DNA from: Chaetoceros tenuissimus | Taxonomy: Eukaryota; Bacillariophyta; Thalassiosirophyceae; Chaetocerotales; Chaetocerotaceae | Direction of reading: 5' to 3' | Length of the DNA: 64,000 nt | NCBI GenBank assembly: GCA_021927905.1 | Contig: BLLK01000075.1 | Location: forward strand, 558,001-622,000 | Shown here: positions 20,334 through 31,106 of the stretch, piece after piece | Numbering within the stretch: the stretch's first letter is position 1 | Layout: every line of letters starts with the position of its first letter | Notes under the pieces: generated by a model | What the model was told of the DNA's origin: nothing | The model's input: the letters and a program-made list of their open reading frames with translations, nothing else | Database searches by the model: none | Program-made: the position numbers and the translations under genes

Positions 20334-21182
20334 TATAGAATGTGTAAATTACAAGCGATGTGATTAGTCATCTCCTTTGACTGGTATTAATAGTTCAGTT
20401 TCTTATTCTTGAGTATACACTACTAATGAGAAAAATGTTATCACTCATATTTGTTACGTCGTTATCTCAGGATGATTGTTGAAAAAGATCTTTTTTGTCA
20501 GTCCTCTTCAGTTATCAATACCTTTTGGTCTGTATCATTAATTGATGCCTTTTCAGCAGCACACCAACAAGCTAGCAATTTCAAGTTAATAAGACTCTTA
20601 GTTTTATCTATCGCTACTCATTTACATAGAGTTGAGTCAAACCAAGACCCTTCCTAGTTGCTTGGAGTGGTCTCATGCTTCTGGAGAAATACTATATTCT
20701 TGTGACGAGGAGGATGCTGATGCCTGATGCTTCACTTATCATTTACTGCCTACTATGTACTTGCTATAAATAACAATAGAAGAAGCGTTGTTCAAAGCAA
20801 CAATTTTACTGCAAGAACAATGATTAAAGGTATATTCCTCTTCATATCGTACAATTGCTTGATATCAATTCACTTCAAATAGAGATTCATATGGTAATTC
20901 AGCAATTGGTTTTCGGAGAAAGTAATTATTGGCTCACATTTTATTGAGTCCCATTTTGATGTCTGGCCAAAGATTTTTTTAGCTCAACTACCACGTCATC
21001 TGACACATCTATTTTCACCTTCAAGTTTTGCTGATGCAATCATGATGAACAACATGTTTCATCATCAACTGTACAGTATTGAAACACCACACTAGAATGA
21101 AACATAAAGTACAATGAACTTGAAGAGTCTATACACAATTCTTCTCGCTTCCTCATCACATCAAAAGAATTGCAGCTTAAAC
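20334..21182. other. Spacer upstream of the alpha/beta hydrolase gene
   Basis: 850 bp with no supported gene, repeat or RNA. The last part should hold the hydrolase promoter. Confidence 0.35.
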
Positions 21183-22319
21183 ATGACAACGACACGAAAA
21201 GGATTCATTCATCGCTTCACATTTGCATTTCTTGCAACTGCAAGTTTCCTTCAAATCAGTGAAGCAGCTTCTCCAAGATCTGCATTTGCATTCATGCCTC
21301 AGACAAGTTCGCCGTCTAGTACTTCATCTGAAAAGACTGCGGATATCATTGCCTATCAAGATCTAAAACTCAATATTCCACAGTTTGGTATAAATGTACC
21401 TGTGGCAACTTGGTACAAACCAGATGAAGAATTGACTTCTACTGAACTATCTAATGAAAAAGTTTTATACTCGCATCGTATCTCCGTCAAGAGAATTGGA
21501 AGTCTACTCGCAAAATTAGACTTTATACCAGCCTTTGTCGCAAAAGATTTTCAACTCGAGCCAACCACCAAGATTAATACAATTTATGGCAAGAATGGAT
21601 CCTTTCCAAAAGATCGACCAGTTGTATTATTAGCTCATGGCTTCCTTGGATCGAGATTTGACCTCTCGCATTTAGCAGAAGAATTAGCTTCTGAAGGATT
21701 TATTGTGTTTAGTGCAGAATATCCAGAATCATTGTCTTCGTCGTATGATCGGATCGATGGACTGGATCGTACTTTGATCAATCAGGAATTATTGAAAAAT
21801 ATGGAATCGGAGTGGAATGTCAAAGCTTCTTCGTATGGGATTGTTGGTCATTCTTTAGGATGTGGAACTGTGACTTCTACCGGTGATGCGTCTTGGACGA
21901 GAGTTACCATTGCTGGTCCACCTGTTCGAAGGGATGGTGTGGATCTTGGAGGAAACATTTTAGCCATTACTTCCTTGAATGATGGGTTGGTAGCTATGAA
22001 TGGTGGAATGGGTAGATTGCAAAGTATGATTCCTTCTGATTTTATTCGATTGCAAGAAACTACCATGATGGACAAACCGTTGCCTTCCAAGGGAATTGTC
22101 ATTTTCGATCGAGACGATGGACCGAACCATATTTCGTTCTTGGCTGGAAATGCAAATGATGCCATGGTTAGTTTCTTATCGCCTTTGCTACCTGTTGCAC
22201 AGGCTTTGTCTATACCAGTATTAGACTTTGATCGTTATAAAGAAAGTCGTGATAGCAAAGAAACTGCAGATGTAGTCATTCCCTTGATTTCCACATTTTT
22301 GAGACAATACATGATGTAA
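21183..22319 (+). CDS. Plastid-targeted alpha/beta hydrolase (chlorophyllase / PAF-acetylhydrolase type)
   Basis: 378 residues from the Met at 21183. This start gives a clean signal peptide (RFTFAFLATASFLQISEA) followed by ASPRSAFAF, resembling the ASAFAP motif that sends diatom proteins into the complex plastid; an upstream Met at 21114 is possible. The catalytic domain shows the oxyanion strand VVLLAHGFLGSR (about 147-157), the nucleophile elbow GHSLGCG with Ser224, a candidate Asp in SLNDG, and a late His in GPNHISF. The family cleaves ester bonds in lipids or pigment side chains; the substrate cannot be read from sequence. No intron seen. Confidence 0.8.
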   Translation: MTTTRKGFIHRFTFAFLATASFLQISEAASPRSAFAFMPQTSSPSSTSSEKTADIIAYQDLKLNIPQFGINVPVATWYKPDEELTSTELSNEKVLYSHRISVKRIGSLLAKLDFIPAFVAKDFQLEPTTKINTIYGKNGSFPKDRPVVLLAHGFLGSRFDLSHLAEELASEGFIVFSAEYPESLSSSYDRIDGLDRTLINQELLKNMESEWNVKASSYGIVGHSLGCGTVTSTGDASWTRVTIAGPPVRRDGVDLGGNILAITSLNDGLVAMNGGMGRLQSMIPSDFIRLQETTMMDKPLPSKGIVIFDRDDGPNHISFLAGNANDAMVSFLSPLLPVAQALSIPVLDFDRYKESRDSKETADVVIPLISTFLRQYMM

Positions 22320-22344
22320 ATTTGAATAACATACGAGTAAATAA

Positions 22345-22880
22345 AAGGCAGTATCTTTGCCAAACCCTCTTGGTTTGATGGATTATATACACATCGTACT
22401 GTATCAACTGCAATAGGATCCTAAAATAGCAACGATCGAATGATAGTGTGAATAATAGTCGTTTAACAAACTGCGAAGTCCCATTGAGTTGAACAAAAAC
22501 CTAGTATTTCCTACAATCATGATGACGATAATAAGTATTTTTCATGGGCAAGATATGGGTATGTAGCAATGACATAGTAGTAGTCCAAGTTTCCAAAAAT
22601 CATTTTCAATGGACTCAACTCGTTGTTAACGAGCGATGATGATCATGATGAATATTTTTGACGAAGTGCTAGATAGGGGGCGCTTGAAACAAGAAAGGGC
22701 AATGCTGACAAATTAAGTAATGTTTGACGATATTCTCCTCTTTCAACTCTCATATTTATTTTGTGGTGTTCGGATACGAAGAAATACCAAAAAGGGAATA
22801 ATAATGGAAAAATGATAAAAATGAGAATAAGGAAGCTAGTGACAGTAGGATTCCTCTTTTTTGAACATGACGCGTACATG
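22345..22880 (-). pseudogene. Decayed copy of the neighbouring plastid membrane protein gene
   Basis: On the minus strand this matches the C-terminal two-thirds of the gene at 23662-24747 over about 500 bp, with many substitutions and gaps. Shared stretches include TTTG(C/A)(C/T)AAACCCTCTTG, CTGCAATAGGATCC, AACTGCGAAG and GGCAATGCTG(A/G)CAAATT. No long frame survives, and the targeting presequence region is absent. Confidence 0.8.
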
Positions 22881-23074
22881 TATCGCTTCTCGATAAACCT
22901 TCCCAAAGTGTCAAGCATTTACTAATACGAATACGTACATACAGAGTTCTCATGCATTAGCCATCTGTTTCATGTCAAAATGAAATGTAAAATTTCTTAT
23001 GTTCTCTATGTCCTGTTGCTCTCTCCATTTTAATAAAAACAAGATTCTACTCTCAAATATCAAACGCTATAACC
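22881..23074. other. Upstream region of the 23075 gene
   Basis: Short AT-rich stretch, presumed promoter. Nothing recognisable. Confidence 0.3.
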
Positions 23075-23455
23075 ATGAACATCCCGACTTGTTATGTATC
23101 CAACACACGAGGACCAACTTACCGCCATGATGTTTTGTCCTCTGGTAGTTGCAATGCAAGAAGAATGAATATCAGACGCATAAGTGAAGTTGAAGAGATC
23201 ATCGCACTTGGTGAAAGGAACTCCTCTATTTTCCAAGTGCATTCTATTGCTAGAGTAAGAACAAGAGCACCAAAAGTGAACTCTAGACATGCTTCTGAAG
23301 CTATCTTGACCTTCAAGACAAACAGAGAGAATGTCAACTTTAGTACTATCAACGTGGAGGGGCCTGCTGCTCAGTCAATACTCAATGCTGCGTATGATTT
23401 ATTAGACAGGCATCATGAAAACAAGCCAAATTACAGCGAAGAAGACGAAGAATGA
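23075..23455 (+). CDS. Small protein, unrecognised
   Basis: 126 residues with a basic middle (RVRTRAPKVNSRHASEAI) and an acidic end (YSEEDEE). The end AAQSILNAAYDLLDRH looks helical. No domain recognised, no signal peptide or membrane segment. Codon use looks ordinary and the frame is flanked by AT-rich spacers, so a real gene is plausible. Confidence 0.5.
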   Translation: MNIPTCYVSNTRGPTYRHDVLSSGSCNARRMNIRRISEVEEIIALGERNSSIFQVHSIARVRTRAPKVNSRHASEAILTFKTNRENVNFSTINVEGPAAQSILNAAYDLLDRHHENKPNYSEEDEE

Positions 23456-23661
23456 GTAGGTATTTAGAATATTAGTCTCCGCAACCAAACTTGTTGAGGG
23501 GTTTCAAGTTTCTTTATTTTTGTGAATAAAGGAATGACCATAATGCATGTACATATTCAGGCAAACGTTGCTCACGATCAATTCTGTAGTTATTATGATA
23601 ATATAATGAGCAATATGATTAGCTATACAAGTATATAATTATGAGCAGTACTTTTTCCATT
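23456..23661. other. Spacer between convergent genes
   Basis: 3' flanks of two convergent genes; AT-rich, nothing recognised. Confidence 0.35.
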
Positions 23662-24747
23662 TCAAGAATCATTATCCAAACTAGCCTTGTCCATTTCAGG
23701 TCGTACAAGAAACCAAAGCAAAGGACCAATCAGTGGCGTAGCAAAAGGTAGCATCTTTACTAAACCCTCTTGTCTTGATGGAATATACCCACGTCGTACT
23801 GCATCATCTGCAATAGGATCCAAAAATAGTATCGATCCAATGATCATGTCAATAGTAGTCGTACTGACAAACTGCGAAGACTCATTGAGTTGTACAAAAC
23901 CTCGTACTTCCTCCCATACTCCATGAGAGGAACTTTGCATTGATTGATAGAATGTAAAGATCAAAAATAGATTCATGACAATGACTGCAACTTTAGCAAT
24001 GACATTGTCCAAATTTCCAAAAATCGTTTCACCTATAGATGAAGTAGACTGTTTCTTGGATGTTGATAAAGATTTACTCGGACGAAGTGCAAGATAGGGA
24101 TATAGCCCAATATATCCAAACGCAGCACTTGAAACTACAAAAGGCAATGCTGGCAAATTGAACGTTCTTTGCTTGGTACTTTCTTTTCCTCCTTCCACTT
24201 GTGGTTCTGGATACAAAATTCCACCCCAAACAAAAGGAAGATAAATGAATGGATTGAATAACAAAAGAGAAAACAAAGCATATCCAGCAGGAGGATCTTG
24301 AAACATGACATTGGAATCCAAGAGACTCCCAATGAAATCTAAATCTTGTTGAGGAAAAAATGTACCATCGTGTCCCGGTGCCAAGACATAGGAGAATACA
24401 TTTTCAAATACAAAAGCTGATGTCATGATGATCAACCTGTACATTGATTCTGGATTTTTTTCATTTGGTTCTTCTTGATTGTAGGATGCAAATAGACGAG
24501 AATTCTTTGTATAGTCAACTGAACGGCGTAACTGATGATTCTGTTGGTAGACGCTGCACATAGAATGACTTTTACTTGGTGCTATAAAAGCACTGCTATT
24601 TCTTATGCTCTTTATTTGTGTACAGTCAGCACGTAAACTTGACAAAGGCTTAAATTGAAATGCTGACTCGGTTTTCCGTGCCATAGCAGTGCCTGTCGTG
24701 AAAATGGTCATCAGAAATATGCGAGCAGCAGTCGATACTGATTTCAT
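23662..24747 (-). CDS. Plastid-targeted multi-pass membrane protein, family not recognised
   Basis: 361 residues from the Met at 24747. I prefer this to the Met 56 codons upstream because it begins a signal peptide (STAARIFLMTIFTTGTAMA) followed by a Phe-containing ESAFQF stretch, the pattern of diatom plastid presequences. Five to six hydrophobic segments follow: LIIMTSAFVFENVFSYVLA, ALFSLLLFNPFIYLPFVWG, LPALPFVVSSAAFGYIGL, IAKVAVIVMNLFLIFTFY and PFATPLIGPLLWFLV. It probably sits in a plastid membrane. I recognise no named family. A decayed copy lies at 22345-22880. Confidence 0.7.
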   Translation of the reverse strand: MKSVSTAARIFLMTIFTTGTAMARKTESAFQFKPLSSLRADCTQIKSIRNSSAFIAPSKSHSMCSVYQQNHQLRRSVDYTKNSRLFASYNQEEPNEKNPESMYRLIIMTSAFVFENVFSYVLAPGHDGTFFPQQDLDFIGSLLDSNVMFQDPPAGYALFSLLLFNPFIYLPFVWGGILYPEPQVEGGKESTKQRTFNLPALPFVVSSAAFGYIGLYPYLALRPSKSLSTSKKQSTSSIGETIFGNLDNVIAKVAVIVMNLFLIFTFYQSMQSSSHGVWEEVRGFVQLNESSQFVSTTTIDMIIGSILFLDPIADDAVRRGYIPSRQEGLVKMLPFATPLIGPLLWFLVRPEMDKASLDNDS

Positions 24748-25280
24748 TTTGTCTTTCTTTAATCTTTTTGAACTTGTAGTAATAGTAGACTCAACTCGAA
24801 ACAAGCACTCGGAACTTGAAGTAAAGGAAACAGCTGAAGGATTAAAATGATCAATAATATCAATAGCAATGAAAAAGTGACCGAACGAAAATGCTTGGGA
24901 AACAACACAATACATAGTATCGCACCACCATGAGAGAAAGAAGAAGAATCATCATCGAAGCAGAAGAAAAGAAGATGAAGGGGGAAAAGGAGGGCGGACC
25001 GACTTGTTTTGTGAGCTCCGTGTTTTAGGTGTCAAACAGAATTTTAGACATGTCAATAATACTAACTTAGAACAAGATATAAACGAAAGATTTTCTGGGA
25101 AAAAAGATACACCTTCCGGAGATCTGTCACCACAAGCAGTAGAATAAAAGTACCAGCAAGCAAGCAGCATGAAGCATGACACTCTAGGCTGGAGGTCTAC
25201 TTACGAACACATAATCAAGCGAATAGATGCACCGAGTGTCTTTCATGAATGGACTTCATAGTCTTAGTACATAAAAGCAG
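24748..25280. promoter_or_regulatory. Divergent promoter of the plastid membrane gene and the Dicer-like gene
   Basis: 533 bp between divergent starts. It contains a GAAGA-rich stretch (about 24930-24970) and GGGGGAAAAGGAGGGCGGAC, G-rich against the local background. No motif assigned. Confidence 0.4.
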
Positions 25281-28200
25281 ATGAGTTCGAAAGAAAAAGA
25301 CGAGAAGCAAATAATCAAGATCTCGTATCAAGAGTTCTATCAAAAATATTTGAAAGATTCTACTGCGAATGTAGTATGTGAATACATGGCCTTGATACGA
25401 CATCATCGAGGGAACAAATTTAGTAAAATTTCTATGCTCAGTGATGAAAGTTATGAAACGAATGTATTGAATGAGCCAAAGTTTTGGAGGTCTAGTTGTC
25501 AGTGTCCAATCTCTAATCAGTCTTTTGAGTCGGAAGTTCTGATGGATCCATGTTGTAATGAATTGAGTAGTTTCTATGGACAATTTGGAGTAGACTTTCG
25601 CTTTTACGATGGAAAAGTATACTTTCGAGTGAAAAAGATGGCTCAAAGAGCTGCAATGATTCATGCTTACTACCATGCAATAGTGTCAGATGTACAAGAT
25701 GGACATTTGTTACATGAGGAAGAAGTTGAATCATATCAACAGAAGCTGACGTCCAATGTTCTAGTGAAAAAGATAGAGAAGAAGCAAGATAAAGTAGTAG
25801 ACGCAGCTCCTCAAGATCAAGGTGTTGAGACTACTTCAGAAGGAGCAGAGCAAAAGAAATTACTTCAAATGTCATTTAAAGAATTCTATGATAGATATAT
25901 CGTTGAAGATCCCACTGACAATGCTCTTGGCGACTACATGAAATTGATACAAGTCCATAAAGGCAACGGATTTAGTAAAAAGAAAATGTTAAGCGATCAA
26001 AGTTATGAAACAAGTGCTGCAAATGAGCCAACCTATTGGAGGTCTACTTGTCAATGTCCAATCTCACATCGATCTGTTGAATCCGAAGTACTCACTTGGA
26101 GCAATCAAGTTAGCACTACCTATGGACAATATGGAGTAGATTTTCGTTTCTTTGAAGGAAAGGTATACTTTCGAGTAAAGAAGGTTGCTCAACATGCTGC
26201 AATGATTCATGCTTACTATGGTGTAATAGTCAAGGACAAGAATCATGAACATTTGTTGAGGGAAGTAATTGATGCAGTCAATTCCAATCCACAAGAAGCT
26301 TCCACGGAAGAATTAGAAATTTCGAAAGAAGAAGCAAAAGAAGAAGACACCGAAAGTAAACCGATTCAGAATGATGCATTTTGTAAAGTTTCAATTCCCG
26401 ATGATATCAGATTGCTTTACAATCAAGGAGTAAGGAATGATTCCATTCAAAGCATTGAATTTCATATTGTAGACCCGAAAAGCAAAGATGAATATATAAA
26501 GATAGCTTCTGCGCCCATTTCCAAAGAAATGCCTACCTTGATGATATGCAATATTGAGTTGAAATCTCCGAAACTAAAAGTTACCTCGCAAAGACCCCAC
26601 AAGTCAAAATCCAAGGCATTCAAAGATACGGTGTCGGTTCTTATCCCACAACTGCTGGATTGTAAACAATTACGATGTCAAGATAATGAAGAGATGGAGC
26701 TTGTTGCGTTGTATCAACGGTATCATGATGCTGAGATATTCTACAAAGCGTTCCCACCTCCATGTACCATTCAAAACATCTTTGAAGCGAATTCAAAGAC
26801 TCATCGATTTCATCTTTATACATATGAAGTCCCTATGCTAGAATCGTTAGGATCAACTTGTTGTGGAATATTGTTTCCATACTGTGAGTGTATACATACT
26901 TGCCAGCCCTTAATTCTTCATAGTACAGGAATGAAAGCTTTTGCTCAAATGCACCAAGTTTCCATGGTCGAGCTTAGTAATGATGAAATAGACATATTGA
27001 TCGGATTTAATTGTCTACTACATGATGGGACATCTTATGGGCGATCTAAAAAGTATAGAGAGTCTGAGTTCAGCCGAGGATTTTTCCAAAGACTGTCGAA
27101 ATTTACACAACAAAGTAAAGAAAGAATGAGGACATCGATGCTAGATAGGACGCATCTGTTTATACCTCTTGATAGAAATCGCAACATTGACTTCAGTTTG
27201 ATAGACGAGGTCTTGTTGAATGATCTGAAGTCATGCAGAGAATGGAGATCTTTTGTTATGAGAGGAGAAACGAGATATGCTTTCGATAAAAAGAAACCTG
27301 GAGAGGTATTCATTTTATTAGGAGAAAGTTTTACATCGGTTGATGATAATATTCATATCTCTGTGGTACCTGCTAAACGAAGCACAAGTGTCAAGAATGA
27401 TTTTAACTCCATATTGAGTGCAAGAAGTAAAAATACATTCATCCAATTGGACGAAGGAGAGGTGCAAATCTTTCCACTACCATTCAAACTTATGATGGCT
27501 TTTCATTCTTTAAGTTTCTTCTACCCACAATTAGAGAGAAAATTTGAACTTCGGCAACTTGAATTGCTTCTCAAAATTCCATCAAGAGTGATAGAGGAAG
27601 CTACGACGACTTCACCAGTTGCTTACGAGCGATTCGAGCATTTAGGTGATTCGGTATTATTTTACTATGTCGCTATAAAATTATTCTTGGGCAATTCCAA
27701 CATGATGTATGATGAAGAAGATATGGTACGAGTAACACATCAATCTTCATTAATTTTTCTTTGGGATTACTCACTCACTCATATTAATAATGTTCATTTC
27801 ATAGGCTGACATAAAAGCCGAAGTAGTAAAGAATACTTCACTTACAAGAGTTGGGTTTCGATGTGGAATCAATCGTCTTCTTCGAGATGTTTGTGTAAAT
27901 TATATTCTCTCATATTTGGGCAATGAAAATTCTCCCGGTAGAGTTGAAAGTAGACGAAGAGTGAATCCTTGTCTAGCAGAGGTAGTAGAAAGTTTGCTTG
28001 GTGCCGTGTTCTCTCAAACTTTTAGTCAAAGCAATGAAATCATGACTTGGCTCCTAAATGAATTAGAACTTTCACTTGACTCATTAGGCAGTGATGCAGA
28101 TATAGACTTTTATAATCCTTCATATTGTGAGTGGCAGGGACAATTAGAAAGTATGAAAACCATGCTAGTATTATCATCCCATGCTCATATAGCGCAGCAA

Positions 28201-29019
28201 CTATGTCATGGTTTGGAGACTCTGCAAAGGCTCTTTCGCCTTACTCAACTCACTATCGACGAAAAAATGATATTTTATTCTGCACTCTATGATGATAGCT
28301 TGGAATGGGACATGGACGACGACTTAATGGAAAACAAACTCATTCTCTTGTCCAGATTTCGAGAGAATCTATTCTTTATAGGTGAAGCTAGTTTACATCT
28401 ACTGATAACTTATGAATGCTTCCTGCGTTTTCCAACTTGTTCAGCTGGTGATCTCCATTTACTCAAAGCATGCGCAATGGCCGACGATGTCATTGCGTAC
28501 ATCACAATAAAAAATGGAATCCATAAAATGCTCTTTGACCAAGATGAGACCGAAGAGAGAATAGAATTATTGCAAATGATTGATCAAGCTGAATATAAAG
28601 GCTTAGCGGACTGGTGCACAGACATGAAGAGAGGATGGGTACTTGGACTAGAAGAATTTCAAATGCGCTCAAAGTCAACTTCGCAAACATCTCCTCGTTA
28701 TTGTGGCATTGGAGGAGGCTGCCTCGTTGGACAGAAGGCCAAGCTAGGTACAAAGTTTACAGAAGACTTGGTCTTTTCATTCAAAGCTATAATGGGAGCA
28801 TATGTGATTGTTTTTGGATTTAAGGAAATGCGAAATCTATTCATCCCAATATTCGATGAGCTTTTACTGCTCACACCCAATGAAATTCGTACAAATTATT
28901 CGACTCCTTTGACTAGAACGAATTCTTCAGGAAAACGAGATAGATCCCATCGTAATATGGAAGCACTGAGGCAGAAGTTTGGCGATGGATGGAGTGTATT
29001 CAATGTGAATGATATATAG
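25281..29019 (+). CDS. Atypical Dicer-like RNase III protein
   Basis: Exons 25281-27725 and 27805-29019, joined across a 79-bp phase-0 intron (donor GTACGAGT, acceptor TTCATAG), give about 1219 residues. Two N-terminal repeats of about 120 residues (12-135 and 195-315) end in VKK.AQ.AAMIHAYY, resembling the helix of a dsRNA-binding domain. A middle region (about 370-770) could be a platform/PAZ-like part. RNase III domain 1 has YERFEHLGDSVL (Glu786, Asp790) and NPCLAEVVESLLGAVF (Glu874, Glu877). Domain 2 (about 970-1180) keeps the fold pattern (LFFIGEASLHLL, FSFKAIMGAYV) but has lost most of the acidic metal ligands. I see no DExD/H helicase. Dicers cut dsRNA into small RNAs; a single active centre here is inference. 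Confidence 0.8.
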
Positions 29020-29217
29020 ATGTAGAATAGTAACATAGCAAGAGGTGAACATTTGCCATTTCTCTCGCATAGTTGTACATACATTGGAAAATATCAATAA
29101 TATCGCACATTTTACAATACAATTTACATTTGATGTAAATATATATAAGTAATGCAGCAACATTGAAATGTACAATACATATAATGGAGGCATCGTCCCT
29201 ATGTCATCCGTTCAAAT
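29020..29217. other. Spacer between convergent genes
   Basis: 3' flanks of the Dicer-like and 29218 genes, very AT-rich with ATATATATAAG. Nothing recognised. Confidence 0.35.
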
Positions 29218-30570
29218 TTACTTTCCAATGTCAAGAAACCTTTTGATGATATGACTTTGAATACAGATGTGATTAAAAGTGATCTTGAACAACTCCGGGA
29301 AATCAGCGCTCACTCCTGGCAAAGTAGCCTTTGAAAGCTTCTGTGCAAAGTCTTCCTCATTCAACACTTGACGAAGACGGTGAGGTGAACAGTTAATCTC
29401 ACCAAAGACGTTCACAGCGCCACGACCAATCTTGAAAACGACATCTTCATTTTCATCCCTAGCTCTATCAACGAAGTTACCACTGGCTTCAAAATGGCGG
29501 TTTGGTCCAATGGTAACAGTAAATTTATCTAGTGAATTCATTTCAAGAGAAAGTTCTTCTCTCAATGGAATCATCCATAGATCTTTTTTTGGACCATCTG
29601 TGATACTGTGAGCTCGTCCAATTTCACGAAGAAAATCCGGATACATCATGCCTTCATTTAGGTTGATTTCACAAAGGATTTCACCGTCATATTTCAAAAT
29701 AGAACTTTGAAGCAGACTCTTCATGTAGCACAGAGATTTGAGCTCACACCGCAACTGTTTGTTTACACGGAGACCATCAACTAACTTGCCATGAACTAGA
29801 GACATAGCCACTTGGCTTCGCAATGCATCGGATGCAGTCAAATCTGTCGAATCAATTGAATTGACTTTGGGGATGTTTGCTTCTTTGATTTTACGGGCGA
29901 GACCATATGCTCTACTGACTTCCGGGGTGAACTGGATGCTAAAACTTTCAAATACGAACATCAAATCAGGGCTATCATGAAAGTAATCATTCATGTGGAA
30001 CTCAGGTACTTCGACTTCAGTATTTGCAGCGGAAAATCTATGATTCCACCTCTCACTCATACGCTTGATGGCTTTTCTGATCTGATTCGTTAGTCCTTCG
30101 ATGCCTCTTGCCATATCTTGTGGACCAATGTTGTGTAACGTACCCTGAAAAGTGACTCTTTCTTGGCAGAAAGAGAATACAGCACAATCATCTTCCGTTG
30201 CCTTGAGATACAAAGAAAATTCTTTGCCGGAGTCATTATCGATGACACTCATTGACCCTGCATAAAATAAGGCAGCCACAAATGGCACTTCTCTTGTTGT
30301 TCCGATCAATTCTGGAATCTTGAATAAATCATTTTCGATGTGGTCAATGGTAAACTTGAGGACATGTGACTCATCATGACTAATTTTACCATCTACAATT
30401 GAATAAGTACGGCATTTTTTCCCAATACAAATATCAACTTTTTCCAGCATTTCTTGACACGTCTTGAGGTTGTTGATGTGTTCTTGAATAGATCTGTTTT
30501 CGGACGAGATCTCTGCAACCAAAACATCTTCCAAGACACTGAGAGCTACTTGGCCTTGGCTTTTAGTCAT
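29218..30570 (-). CDS. Unrecognised 450-residue protein
   Basis: 450 residues from the Met at 30570 (TKSQGQVALSVLEDVLVAE); a frame start 18 codons upstream is Thr-rich and less likely. The protein is soluble-looking, with mixed alpha/beta composition, a helical N-terminus with coiled-coil character (SIQEHINNLKTCQEMLEKV) and several short hydrophobic strands. No signal peptide, membrane segment or known motif. It converges on the Dicer-like gene and lies between that gene and a fragment of its 3' end, so it was either present in, or inserted into, a duplicated segment. Confidence 0.65.
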   Translation of the reverse strand: MTKSQGQVALSVLEDVLVAEISSENRSIQEHINNLKTCQEMLEKVDICIGKKCRTYSIVDGKISHDESHVLKFTIDHIENDLFKIPELIGTTREVPFVAALFYAGSMSVIDNDSGKEFSLYLKATEDDCAVFSFCQERVTFQGTLHNIGPQDMARGIEGLTNQIRKAIKRMSERWNHRFSAANTEVEVPEFHMNDYFHDSPDLMFVFESFSIQFTPEVSRAYGLARKIKEANIPKVNSIDSTDLTASDALRSQVAMSLVHGKLVDGLRVNKQLRCELKSLCYMKSLLQSSILKYDGEILCEINLNEGMMYPDFLREIGRAHSITDGPKKDLWMIPLREELSLEMNSLDKFTVTIGPNRHFEASGNFVDRARDENEDVVFKIGRGAVNVFGEINCSPHRLRQVLNEEDFAQKLSKATLPGVSADFPELFKITFNHICIQSHIIKRFLDIGK

Positions 30571-30828
30571 TGTTGTATGTCGGTTTACAATGGTAGTAGT
30601 ACTAGTAACTAGATATTGAATCAATTCCTATTTTTTGAAAGATGTGTTTATGTTTGTCCTTCATCACTTCGTCGATCTTCCAGCTGTTCCAAGACTCAAA
30701 ATCCAAAAGATTCGACTCATTTAGCTCAAGGAGAGGCCTTTTCGTCGTTCTTCCAATGACGTTCTCAATATTCATGCTGTATGACCACTTATGTACGACT
30801 GCTCAAATTGAAAATTCCAATTATCTGT
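30571..30828. other. Upstream region of the 29218 gene
   Basis: Presumed promoter; no repeat or domain seen. Contains CCAATGACGTTCTC at about 30750, a weak CRE-like site. Confidence 0.3.
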
Positions 30829-31040
30829 GCTCATGCTTTACTTCTCACACCCGATGAAATTCGTTGAACTTACTCAACTCCCTTCACGAGAACGAATTCT
30901 TCAGGAAAGCGTGATAGATCCCATCGCACTATGGAGGCATCGACGGTTGGAGTGTATTTAATCTAATGACATGTAGAATTGGATTATATTGAATATCAAG
31001 ATGTCAATAGTAGACATTTCTCTCGAATAGGTAGATATTC
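30829..31040 (+). pseudogene. Fragment of the Dicer-like gene 3' end
   Basis: About 200 bp match the last exon end and 3' flank of the Dicer-like gene (28855-29065): CTCACACCC(A/G)ATGAAATTCGT, GAACGAATTCTTCAGGAAA, GATAGATCCCATCG, GGAGTGTATT and CATTTCTCTCG. Gaps and substitutions destroy the frame. Same orientation as the parent gene. Confidence 0.8.
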
Positions 31041-31106
31041 ATTCAATCAAGTGTCTTTTCCCCAGCTTATTCAAAAGATGACGATCCATACATTATTATG
31101 TACTCA

